A DNA stretch of 64,000 bases from Rhizobium sp. BK650. Its GTDB lineage: Bacteria; Pseudomonadota; Alphaproteobacteria; Rhizobiales; Rhizobiaceae. Shown piece after piece: positions 1-7,058 of this stretch. Every line of letters begins with the position of its first letter. Within the stretch, counting starts at the first letter, position 1. The notes below the pieces were generated by a model. The model saw only the letters and a list, made by a program, of their open reading frames with translations, was not told the origin of the DNA and did no database searches. Made by a program: the position numbers and the translations under genes. Location: positions 1-64,000 of the forward strand of contig NZ_JACIBK010000011.1 in the NCBI RefSeq assembly GCF_014195325.1, written 5' to 3'.

Positions 1-143
1 ACGCCGCTATGGCCGAAGAGACCACGGCCTCGGCTGAAACGCTGGCAGCCGATACCGACGAACTGCTCGGCCTCATCAGAGGCTTCCGCGTCGGCAATGT
101 CGCGGCCGCTCCCGTCTCGCATCAGGGTCGCCGCGCCGCCTAA
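1..143 (+). CDS. methyl-accepting chemotaxis protein, C-terminal fragment (5' truncated by window)
   Basis: The window opens inside this gene. The frame starting at base 3 reads to a TAA at 141-143 and gives about 46 residues. They include AAMAEETTASAETLAADTDE and end LIRGFRVG followed by a short Ala/Arg-rich tail. This is the usual end of the cytoplasmic four-helix signalling bundle of rhizobial chemoreceptors, which relay ligand binding to CheA/CheW. No sensor, membrane or HAMP part is visible, so the ligand cannot be guessed. The second chemoreceptor in this window (31630-33576) has a closely similar AAMVEEQTAASHAL stretch near its end, which supports the call. Confidence 0.85.
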   Translation, partial: AAMAEETTASAETLAADTDELLGLIRGFRVGNVAAAPVSHQGRRAA

Positions 144-220
144 AACGGCGCGAGGACATCAGGCTTTTTCATTACCTAAGCCATTAGCAGTCGCCGGACG
201 AAAGTTCGGCGGCTGTGTCG

Positions 221-715
221 TCAGGTGGAATGGCTGATGCGCTCGATGAGCTGATCAATCTCGCGGTCTGAAAAGACTTCGATACCGGCTTGCTTGAGAG
301 CAGCGGCCGTTACGCCGTTCCCGAGCCGTCGATTGCCTGAAAAGGTTCCGTCGTAGATGAAGCCGGAACCGCAGGACGGACTGCCGTCGATCAGCAGCGC
401 GTAACGGCAGCCGCTATCGGTCGCAAGCCGCACCGCATTTTCTGCCGCGAGCAGGAATTCATCGGTCACATCGCCGCCGGTGAGCTCCACGACACGGGCA
501 TTACCGGCCAGCACATCCTCGCCCGTTGCCGCATCCGCGATCTCGGCAGGCGGCCGCGGTACCGGCATCCCGGCCGACATTTCCGGACAGATCGTTACCA
601 GCAGGCCTTCCTGCATCCAGCGTTCGATGGCCGGATGGACAAGCGGCTTTCCGCGTCCGTCATACCGGACCGCGTGACCCATGAGACAGGCACTGATAAG
701 GATCTTCGACACCAT
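221..715 (-). CDS. DUF523 family protein
   Basis: A 164-residue soluble protein that matches the DUF523 (YbbK-like) family over its whole length. Family hallmarks are the N-terminal ISACLMG followed by VRYDG, the central CPE, and the GSPSCGSG loop. These conserved cysteines suggest a metal or redox role, but no biochemical function is established for the family and I do not assign one. The start is the ATG at 715, with only a weak purine stretch ahead of it. It lies convergent to the chemoreceptor fragment and downstream of the LysR gene on the same strand, with about 20 bases between them, so co-transcription with the regulator is possible. Confidence 0.85.
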   Translation of the reverse strand: MVSKILISACLMGHAVRYDGRGKPLVHPAIERWMQEGLLVTICPEMSAGMPVPRPPAEIADAATGEDVLAGNARVVELTGGDVTDEFLLAAENAVRLATDSGCRYALLIDGSPSCGSGFIYDGTFSGNRRLGNGVTAAALKQAGIEVFSDREIDQLIERISHST

Positions 716-735
716 GGAATAGCTCTACTGTACAT

Positions 736-1662
736 TCATCCCGGCGTCATCGCCTCATCCGGCGGTGCAGCCTCCACGATGCAATTCCGGAACCAGCGCT
801 GCGCCGGATGCGCGTCATTGCGCCGATGCCAGGATAGGACGAAGGGTATGGGATCGAGAGCGATGGGCGGCGCCAGCAAGGCTAGCTCGTCCGCATGGCC
901 GGACGCTTCCACGACGCCCGCCATCAATGTGGCAATCATGTCCGAGCGGGCAATCAGCAGCGGCGCGGCATACATATTGGGAAGCGTCAGCGCGAGTCGC
1001 CGTTGGAGCCCGCTTTTCGCCAGAGCCGCATCGACATGGCCGAAGCGCTCGTTCTCCGGCGAGACGAGCAGATGTGGAAGAGCGAGAAATGTATCGAGAT
1101 CAAGAGCTCTTCCTGCAACCGGATGACCCTTCCTGACGATGCAGACGAAACGTTCTTCGAACAGAGGCTCACTCAGGATGCGCCCGGTTTTCGCTGCCGG
1201 CACGCCGACTGTCGCGTCGACCTCCCCCGTATCTAGCAGATCGATGGCGTCGTCGCGCGCACTGAAATTCCTGACCTGCAATGCCGCACCCGGAGCCGCC
1301 TTCGCCAGAAGGGCAACAAGCCGCGGCAGAAGCGCGAAAGTCGGATGATCGGAGAGGCCGATCGTAAAAGTCGCAGATGAGTTAGAGGGATCGAACGTCT
1401 GCGTGAAATCGAGCGTCCGCTGAATCTCGGCAAGGGCGCGCGACAACGGCTCGGCGAGATCGAGCGCTCGCGGCGTCGGCTGCAGCCCTTGCGGTCCGCG
1501 CACCAGCAATTCATCTTTGAGCAGGCTGCGCAGCCGCGCCAAAGCAGCGCTCATCGCCGGCTGTGTCCGGCCGATGCGAATACCGGCCTTCGTTACGCTC
1601 CGCTCTTTCATGAGCGCATCGAAGGCGACAAGCAGGTTGAGATCGACACCATGTAAATCCAT
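736..1662 (-). CDS. LysR family transcriptional regulator
   Basis: A 308-residue LysR-type regulator. The N-terminal winged helix-turn-helix (about residues 7-65) contains DLNLLVAFDALMKERSVTKA and TQPAMSAALARLR. An effector-binding periplasmic-protein-like domain follows from about residue 95. The arrangement DLNLLVAFDAL with a PBP2 domain resembles the NodD/PnbR-like subgroup, but the inducer cannot be read from the sequence. It is divergent from a small tautomerase gene, the classic LysR layout in which the regulator controls its neighbour from a shared intergenic operator. The palindrome at 1683-1700 is a good candidate for that operator. Confidence 0.9.
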   Translation of the reverse strand: MDLHGVDLNLLVAFDALMKERSVTKAGIRIGRTQPAMSAALARLRSLLKDELLVRGPQGLQPTPRALDLAEPLSRALAEIQRTLDFTQTFDPSNSSATFTIGLSDHPTFALLPRLVALLAKAAPGAALQVRNFSARDDAIDLLDTGEVDATVGVPAAKTGRILSEPLFEERFVCIVRKGHPVAGRALDLDTFLALPHLLVSPENERFGHVDAALAKSGLQRRLALTLPNMYAAPLLIARSDMIATLMAGVVEASGHADELALLAPPIALDPIPFVLSWHRRNDAHPAQRWFRNCIVEAAPPDEAMTPG

Positions 1663-1682
1663 GGCGTGGATGAATGCATATA

Positions 1683-1700
1683 CTTGATATTAATTTCAAG
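1683..1700. promoter_or_regulatory. near-perfect palindrome between LysR and tautomerase genes (putative LysR operator)
   Basis: The 18-base sequence has arms CTTGA and TCAAG around an AT-rich core containing ATTAAT; 16 of 18 positions are symmetric. It sits 21 bases upstream of the LysR start and 60 bases upstream of the tautomerase start. The symmetry and AT-rich centre fit the T-N11-A type site bound by LysR proteins, and the position fits autorepression plus activation of the divergent gene. Assignment to this LysR protein is inference. Confidence 0.5.
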
Positions 1701-1759
1701 CATGTCGCTGATGCCGATAAGCTCGCCTCGTCGCAACGCAAACCAGGCAGGAGTTCGCC

Positions 1760-1969
1760 GTGCCATTCGCAAATTACAAGTTCCCCGAAGGTACACTGAC
1801 GTCGGAGCAGAAGGAGGATATCATCCTTCGCACGACGGCCATGTTCGTCGACTTTTTCGGAGAGGGCGTTCGCCCCTACACGATGGTTCTCGTCGATGAG
1901 GTCGTGGATGGCGGCTATGGCCGCGCCGGCGAAACGCTGACCATCGCCAAGATGCAAAAGCAGCGATGA
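1760..1969 (+). CDS. 4-oxalocrotonate tautomerase-like small protein
   Basis: A 69-residue protein of the tautomerase superfamily. It begins MPFANYKFPEG, so removal of the initiator Met exposes Pro1, the catalytic general base of this superfamily. The start is a GTG at 1760 with a good ribosome site CAGGAG seven bases ahead. Members of about 60-80 residues form hexamers that tautomerise 2-hydroxymuconate-like or other keto-enol substrates. The substrate here is unknown. It is divergent from a LysR regulator and is probably its target, which hints at an inducible small-molecule catabolic or detoxification role. Confidence 0.8.
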   Translation: MPFANYKFPEGTLTSEQKEDIILRTTAMFVDFFGEGVRPYTMVLVDEVVDGGYGRAGETLTIAKMQKQR

Positions 1970-1981
1970 AGGAAAAAGCAA

Positions 1982-2003
1982 GATGGGGCCGAAAGGCCCC
2001 ATC
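1982..2003 (-). terminator. hairpin copy 1, likely terminator reading leftward
   Basis: Arms GATGGGGCC and GGCCCCATC close on a GAAA tetraloop (nine base pairs). On the minus strand the hairpin is followed by a T-rich run (TTGCTTTTTCC), the layout of an intrinsic terminator for transcription coming from glyS. On the plus strand it lies 12 bases after the tautomerase stop. An identical hairpin occurs at 2164-2185. Confidence 0.55.
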
Positions 2004-2037
2004 AGGCTGCTGACAAACCATCGCAAAGCCCCGCGAC

Positions 2038-2066
2038 GTCATCCTCGGCCTTGTGCCGAGGATCTG
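2038..2066 (+). repeat. palindromic repeat unit A (Rhizobium intergenic palindrome, RIME-like)
   Basis: Arms ATCCTCGG (2041-2048) and CCGAGGAT (2056-2063) enclose the loop CCTTGTG. This GTCAT-CCTCGGCC type sequence resembles the palindromic intergenic elements scattered through Rhizobium chromosomes (RIME-like; family name from memory). An inverted partner lies at 2126-2153. Confidence 0.6.
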
Positions 2067-2125
2067 CGCCGGCCAATTAAGCAACTGAAAACAAATGTTT
2101 TCTCGTCAAGAGAATTGACGTGGTC

Positions 2126-2153
2126 GGATGCTCGGCACAAGGCCGAGCATGAC
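2126..2153 (-). repeat. palindromic repeat unit B, inverted relative to unit A
   Basis: Read on the minus strand this is GTCATGCTCGG-CCTTGTG-CCGAGCATCC, the same unit as 2038-2066 with the same seven-base loop. The third stem pair is changed from C-G to G-C on both sides, a compensatory change that keeps the hairpin intact. The two units are head-to-head inverted repeats about 60 bases apart and together could fold into a larger cruciform or stem. Confidence 0.6.
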
Positions 2154-2163
2154 GGATGAGACT

Positions 2164-2185
2164 GATGGGGCCGAAAGGCCCCATC
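2164..2185 (+). terminator. hairpin copy 2, identical to the one at 1982-2003
   Basis: Same nine-base-pair arms and GAAA loop as copy 1. It lies 16 bases beyond the glyS stop codon. On the plus strand it is followed by TGTTTATCG. On the minus strand the downstream sequence is not T-rich, so copy 1 may do the terminating for glyS. The duplication is described under findings. Confidence 0.45.
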
Positions 2186-2200
2186 TGTTTATCGTCTGTC

Positions 2201-4378
2201 TTAGCCGGCGATCTTCGAGAAGTCCGCGACTGTCCCGGTCGCCGCGCGGATCATCCGCAGAAGCGCGAGGCGGTTGGCTCGGATCGCGGCATCCTCGTCG
2301 TTGACGAGCACGTCGGTGAAGAAGCGGTCGACAGGTGCGCGAAGCTTCGAGAGCGCTTCCATGGCCGAACGGAAATCTTCATGCGCAACAGCGCCGGCAG
2401 CTTCCGAAGAAGCTTTGGTGATGGCCGCAAACAGTTCCTTCTCGGCATCGAGTTTCAGAAGCGCATCAGAAACGCCGTCGGCGATAACGGTGCCCTTCTT
2501 CTCCTCGGCGGCCAGAAGCTGCGTGGCGCGCTTGGTGCCGGCAAGCAGGTTGACGCCGTCTTCCGAGGTGATGAAGGCTGTCAGAGCCTCGACCCGGCGG
2601 GCGACCATTAAGAGGTCGTCGGATTCGGGCGTCAGCACGGCATCGATGAGATCGTGACGGGCGCCCTGGTCGCGCAGGTAGACCTTCAGGCGGTCATGGA
2701 AGAAGGAGAGCAGGTCGATCTGCCGCGACAGGTCGTCGGTCGCAATGCTGGCGCCGATATCGGTATCGATGCGCTGCATATGCGAGACGATGCGCGGCAG
2801 CAGCGTCACCCGTATCCGCCTCTCGAGCAGGATGCGGATGATGCCGAGAGCAGCACGTCGCAGCGCAAACGGGTCCTTCGAGCCGGTCGGCTTTTCGTCG
2901 ATCGCCCAAAAGCCGATAAGTGTATCGAGCTTGTCGGCAAGCGCCACTGTTATCGCCACCTTATCCTCGGGCACGCGGTCTGACGGACCCTGCGGCTTGT
3001 AATGGTCTTCGATGGCGGTCGAGACGGAGATGTCTTCACCCTGCAGAACCGCATATTTTCGGCCCATGACACCCTGCAGCTCCGGGAATTCGCCGACCGC
3101 TTCGGTGCGCAGGTCGGCCTTGCAGAGAACCGCGGCGCGGTCGACGAGCTTGTAATCGGCGCTCGCCGGCATGGCGATCTTGGCTGCAAGCGCGCGGATG
3201 CGCTCGACGCGGTCCCCCTGCGTTCCGAGCTTGGCATGGAATGTGACGTCAAGGGCATCGAGCTTCGCCATGCGCTGGTCGAGCGGCTTTGCGAGGTCGA
3301 GGCCGAATTTCTTGGCGGATGATTCCAGCGTTTCGAGATCCGGCAGATTGCCCTGGTCGCGCTTCCAGAAATGCAGCGCGTCGGAGAGACGAGCGCGCAC
3401 GACCTTGCCGTTGCCGTGGATGATCTCCTTGCCGCCATCCGTCGCCTGGATGTTGGAAACGAGGATGAACTTGTTTGAAAGCGTCTCTTCACCCTGTTTG
3501 CGGGTGACGAAGCATTTCTGGTTGGTCTTGATGGTCAGGCGGATGATCTCGGAGGGGATCGAAAGATAATCTTGCTCGAAGGATCCCATCAGCACCTGCG
3601 GCCATTCGACGAGGCCGGAAACCTCTTCCAGAAGGCCTTCGTCCTCGACCAGCTCCAGTCCGCTGGCGAACGCGATGTCGCGGGCGTCATGCAGGATGAT
3701 GTCCTTGCGTCGCTCCGCATCGAGAATGACCTTCGCCTTTTCGAGGCTCGCAACGTAATCGTCGAAACGTTTGACGATGATGGCATCAGTGGCATGAAAA
3801 CGATGGCCGTAAGTCACGTTGGAAGCGACGAGGCCATCGATCTCGAAAGGAATGACGACGGTTTCTTCATGCTCGCTGCCGAAGGTGCAGACGATCGATT
3901 GCAGCGGGCGAACCCAGCGCAGCGAACCGGGCTGCGAGGAGGCCTTGCCCCACCGCATCGACTTCGGCCAGGGAAAATCCCTGATGATGCCGGGCATCAC
4001 ATCGGCGATGATTTCTTCGGCGCCGCGGCCGGGCTTGGAAATGACGGCGACGTAGAAATCGCCCTTCTTCGGATCGCTGACGACCTGCGCCTCGGAAATA
4101 GAGGACAGGCCTGCTCCGCGCAGAAAGCCCTCGATCGCTTTTTCATTTGCGTCGGTGCGCGGACCCTTGCGTTCTTCCCGGATATCGGCAGAGCGCGCCG
4201 TCAGGCCGTGAATATCGAGTGTCAGGCGGCGCGGCGTCCAGTATTCGCGCGCGCCCTCATAGGTCAGTCCTGCTTCCACCAGGGCATCGGTCAAGAGCTT
4301 CTTGAGATCGCCGGCGGCCTTTCGCTGCATGCGGGCGGGGATCTCTTCGGAGCGAAGTTCGAGAAGCAGGTTCGGCAT
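2201..4378 (-). CDS. glyS: glycine--tRNA ligase beta subunit
   Basis: A 725-residue protein matching the beta subunit of the bacterial alpha2-beta2 glycyl-tRNA synthetase, which charges tRNA-Gly. The N-terminus MPNLLLELRSEEIPARM is the family signature. The body has the GYAG-free tRNA-binding layout with an HD-like middle region and a C-terminal anticodon-binding domain ending DFSKIAG. I take the ATG at 4378 rather than codons further upstream because AGGAAAAG precedes it at the proper distance. The catalytic alpha subunit gene glyQ, commonly close by, is not adjacent: the upstream neighbour is tex on the other strand. glyQ must therefore lie outside this window. Confidence 0.95.
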   Translation of the reverse strand: MPNLLLELRSEEIPARMQRKAAGDLKKLLTDALVEAGLTYEGAREYWTPRRLTLDIHGLTARSADIREERKGPRTDANEKAIEGFLRGAGLSSISEAQVVSDPKKGDFYVAVISKPGRGAEEIIADVMPGIIRDFPWPKSMRWGKASSQPGSLRWVRPLQSIVCTFGSEHEETVVIPFEIDGLVASNVTYGHRFHATDAIIVKRFDDYVASLEKAKVILDAERRKDIILHDARDIAFASGLELVEDEGLLEEVSGLVEWPQVLMGSFEQDYLSIPSEIIRLTIKTNQKCFVTRKQGEETLSNKFILVSNIQATDGGKEIIHGNGKVVRARLSDALHFWKRDQGNLPDLETLESSAKKFGLDLAKPLDQRMAKLDALDVTFHAKLGTQGDRVERIRALAAKIAMPASADYKLVDRAAVLCKADLRTEAVGEFPELQGVMGRKYAVLQGEDISVSTAIEDHYKPQGPSDRVPEDKVAITVALADKLDTLIGFWAIDEKPTGSKDPFALRRAALGIIRILLERRIRVTLLPRIVSHMQRIDTDIGASIATDDLSRQIDLLSFFHDRLKVYLRDQGARHDLIDAVLTPESDDLLMVARRVEALTAFITSEDGVNLLAGTKRATQLLAAEEKKGTVIADGVSDALLKLDAEKELFAAITKASSEAAGAVAHEDFRSAMEALSKLRAPVDRFFTDVLVNDEDAAIRANRLALLRMIRAATGTVADFSKIAG

Positions 4379-4615
4379 GGTACTCTTTTCCTGGCGCCTG
4401 CAGGGCAGGGCAATCAAAAATGGTCGCCTCTGCTACCAAAGAATGCCGCATCTGCACAACCGCAAAAACGGGATGGGAATGGCTCAATTGCGCCTCAGTC
4501 CTGCCGCTTGAATCGGCAAGAGCGTTGCCTTCAACTGTGGAAAGCGGCAGCAGGCATTGCCTTGCCGCTTTTCGTCGCTATGGTCCGCCAACCCTAACAA
4601 ACCGCAGGAAATCCG

Positions 4616-6925
4616 ATGGCCGCTGACCTTCGTTCGCTCGCAGCAAGCATCTCCGCTGAAATCAATGCCCGGCCCGATCAGGCGAAGGCTGCGATCGAGC
4701 TGCTGGACGAGGGCGCGACGGTGCCGTTCATCGCGCGCTACCGCAAGGAAGTGACAGGCGGCCTTGACGATACGCAGCTGCGCACGCTGGCTGAGCGTCT
4801 GGTCTATCTGCGCGAGCTCGAGGCTCGCCGCGATACGATCATCGAATCCGTCAACAGCCAGGGCAAGATGACCGACGAGCTGATGGCAAAGCTTTCGGGC
4901 GCCGCCACCAAGGCTGAGCTGGAAGACCTCTATCTGCCCTACAAGCCGAAGCGCCGTACCCGCGCCGAGATTGCCCGCGAGCGTGGCCTCGGTCCGCTTG
5001 CCGAAGCCATCCTTGCCGAGCGAGCCAAGGAGCCTGCCGCGCTGGCAGAGGCCTATGTCACCGCCGATGTGCCTGATGTGAAGACGGCACTCGAAGGTGC
5101 ACGCGACATCGTCGCCGAAGCTTTTGCGGAAAATGCCGATCTGCTCGGCAAGCTCCGTGCCCATATGCGCAATGCCGCCCTTTTAAAAGCCAAGGTGGTT
5201 GACGGCAAACAGGCGGCCGGCGAGAAATTCTCCGACTATTTCGATCATTCCGAACGCTGGGTAACCGCTCCCGGTCATCGTGCGCTCGCCATGCTGCGTG
5301 GTTGGAACGAAGAAGTGCTGACGCTGACGATCGAGGCCGATGCCGAGATCGCTTCGCCGAACAAGCCGGTCGAGCGCATGATCGCGGCCGCCTATGAAAT
5401 CGGCGCAACGCGCCCCGGCGATCGCTGGCTGATGGATGTCGCAAGCTGGACGTGGCGTGTAAAACTTTCCATGTCGCTCTCGCTCGACCTGATGCGCGAG
5501 CTGCGCGAAAGGGCAGAGGAAGAGGCGATCCACGTCTTTGCCCGCAATCTCAAGGATCTGCTTCTGGCAGCGCCTGCCGGCTCACGCGCCACGATGGGCC
5601 TCGATCCGGGCATCCGCACCGGCGTCAAGGTCGCCATCATCGACGGCACCGGCAAACTGCTCGATACGACGACCGTCTATCCGTTCCCACCAAAGAACGA
5701 CGTGCGCGGCACGCAGGCCGAACTGGCCTCGCTCGTTCGCAAGCACAATGTCGAGCTGATCGCGATCGGCAACGGTACCGGCAGCCGCGAGACGGAAAAG
5801 CTTGTTGCCGACATGCTGGCGGCACTCCCGGCGCCGAAACCCACCAAGGTCATCGTCTCGGAGGCCGGCGCCTCCGTCTATTCGGCTTCGGAAACCGCCG
5901 CCGCCGAATTCCCGCAGCTCGACGTTTCGCTCCGTGGTGCCGTCTCCATCGCCCGGCGGCTTCAGGATCCGCTCGCTGAACTCGTCAAGATCGAGCCGAA
6001 GTCGATCGGCGTCGGCCAGTACCAGCACGATGTCGATCAGGCCAAACTCTCCCGCTCGCTGGATGCGGTCGTGGAAGATGCCGTGAATGCCGTCGGCGTC
6101 GATCTCAACACGGCGTCTGCCCCGCTTCTGGCGCGCGTTTCCGGCCTCGGCCGTTCGATTGCCGATGCGATCGTCCTGCATCGAGACCAAAATGGTGCCT
6201 TTGAAAGCCGCAAGGACCTGTTGAAGGTGGCTCGCCTCGGCCAGCGCACCTTCGAACAGGCGGCCGGCTTCCTGCGCATCCCCAATGGCAAGGAACCCCT
6301 CGATGCCTCCTCCGTGCACCCGGAAGCCTATGGTGTGGCAAAGAAGATCGTCGCCGCCTGCGGCCGCGACCTGCGCTCGCTGATGGGCGATACCGTCACC
6401 CTGAAGGCGCTCGACCCACGTAAGTTCATCGACGAGAAGTTCGGCCTGCCGACGGTCAAAGACATCATCGCCGAACTGGAAAAGCCCGGCCGCGACCCGC
6501 GCCCGAGCTTCAAGACGGCGACCTTCGCGGAAGGCATCAACGAAATCAGCGACCTGAAGCCCGGCATGATGTTGGAAGGCACAGTCACCAATGTTGCGGC
6601 CTTCGGCGCCTTCGTCGATATTGGCGTACATCAGGATGGCCTGGTTCATGTTTCGCAGCTCGCCGACCGCTTTATCAAGGATCCTCACGAAATCGTGAAG
6701 GCGGGCGATGTGGTCAAGGTTCGCGTCGTCGAAGTCGATGCGAAGCGCAAGCGCATCGGTCTTTCCATGCGAAAGGACGATGGCGTTTCGGCGGGTTCTC
6801 CGCGCGGTGAGTCGCGTGGAAATGCGGAGTCCCGCCCTCAGCAGGACCGCCGTCCTGCGCCGGCGAAACCGCAGAGCCAGGGCGCATTTGGCGCGGCTCT
6901 CGCAGAAGCTATGAAGCGAAAATAA
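4616..6925 (+). CDS. tex: Tex family RNA-binding transcription accessory protein
   Basis: A 769-residue Tex homologue. In order, it has an N-terminal helical region (RYRKEVTGGLDDTQLR near residue 42), a YqgF-like nuclease-fold domain starting GLDPGIRTGVKVAIID, helix-hairpin-helix modules (NTASAPLLARVSGLG), and an S1 RNA-binding domain (GTVTNVAAFGAFVDIGVHQDG). A low-complexity Arg/Gln/Pro tail follows. Tex proteins bind nucleic acid and influence transcription, being the bacterial relatives of eukaryotic Spt6; the molecular role is only partly understood. The ATG at 4616 has GCAGGAA ahead of it. It is divergent from glyS with a 237-base gap that must hold both promoters. Confidence 0.95.
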   Translation: MAADLRSLAASISAEINARPDQAKAAIELLDEGATVPFIARYRKEVTGGLDDTQLRTLAERLVYLRELEARRDTIIESVNSQGKMTDELMAKLSGAATKAELEDLYLPYKPKRRTRAEIARERGLGPLAEAILAERAKEPAALAEAYVTADVPDVKTALEGARDIVAEAFAENADLLGKLRAHMRNAALLKAKVVDGKQAAGEKFSDYFDHSERWVTAPGHRALAMLRGWNEEVLTLTIEADAEIASPNKPVERMIAAAYEIGATRPGDRWLMDVASWTWRVKLSMSLSLDLMRELRERAEEEAIHVFARNLKDLLLAAPAGSRATMGLDPGIRTGVKVAIIDGTGKLLDTTTVYPFPPKNDVRGTQAELASLVRKHNVELIAIGNGTGSRETEKLVADMLAALPAPKPTKVIVSEAGASVYSASETAAAEFPQLDVSLRGAVSIARRLQDPLAELVKIEPKSIGVGQYQHDVDQAKLSRSLDAVVEDAVNAVGVDLNTASAPLLARVSGLGRSIADAIVLHRDQNGAFESRKDLLKVARLGQRTFEQAAGFLRIPNGKEPLDASSVHPEAYGVAKKIVAACGRDLRSLMGDTVTLKALDPRKFIDEKFGLPTVKDIIAELEKPGRDPRPSFKTATFAEGINEISDLKPGMMLEGTVTNVAAFGAFVDIGVHQDGLVHVSQLADRFIKDPHEIVKAGDVVKVRVVEVDAKRKRIGLSMRKDDGVSAGSPRGESRGNAESRPQQDRRPAPAKPQSQGAFGAALAEAMKRK

Positions 6926-7025
6926 AGGCTTAGCTGCGACCGAGGCAAAAATGTCACAGTTTGGCAATTGAATTTGCGGAGTGCTAAATCCGGCGCTTGT
7001 AAGGCAGGCGTGAGGTATTAAGTTG

Positions 7026-7045
7026 ATGTGACCATCCTGTCACAT
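7026..7045. promoter_or_regulatory. palindrome ATGTGAC-N6-GTCACAT upstream of cfa
   Basis: Two perfect seven-base arms separated by CATCCT end 13 bases before the cfa start codon. A matching half-site, ATGTCACAG, lies at 6951-6959. It resembles Crp/Fnr family sites (TGTGA...TCACA), but the inner spacing is eight bases instead of the canonical six. I therefore call it an operator-like palindrome of unknown regulator. Its place next to the start suggests repression or a site overlapping the leader. Confidence 0.45.
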
Positions 7046-7058
7046 TTGCGAGGCGTCC

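Noticed and set aside
133..151. Hairpin overlapping the stop of the first chemoreceptor as a terminator
   Set aside because: Arms GCGCCG/CGGCGC are short and the T-run lies 14 bases further, so not a convincing terminator.
3572..4597. Open frame of 341 codons antisense to glyS
   Set aside because: The same mirror effect of high-GC codon bias; low-complexity composition with no family resemblance.
5582..6967. Long open frame on the minus strand antisense to tex
   Set aside because: It mirrors the strongly GC-biased codons of tex; it has no recognisable domain and no ribosome site, while tex is a clear full-length homologue.
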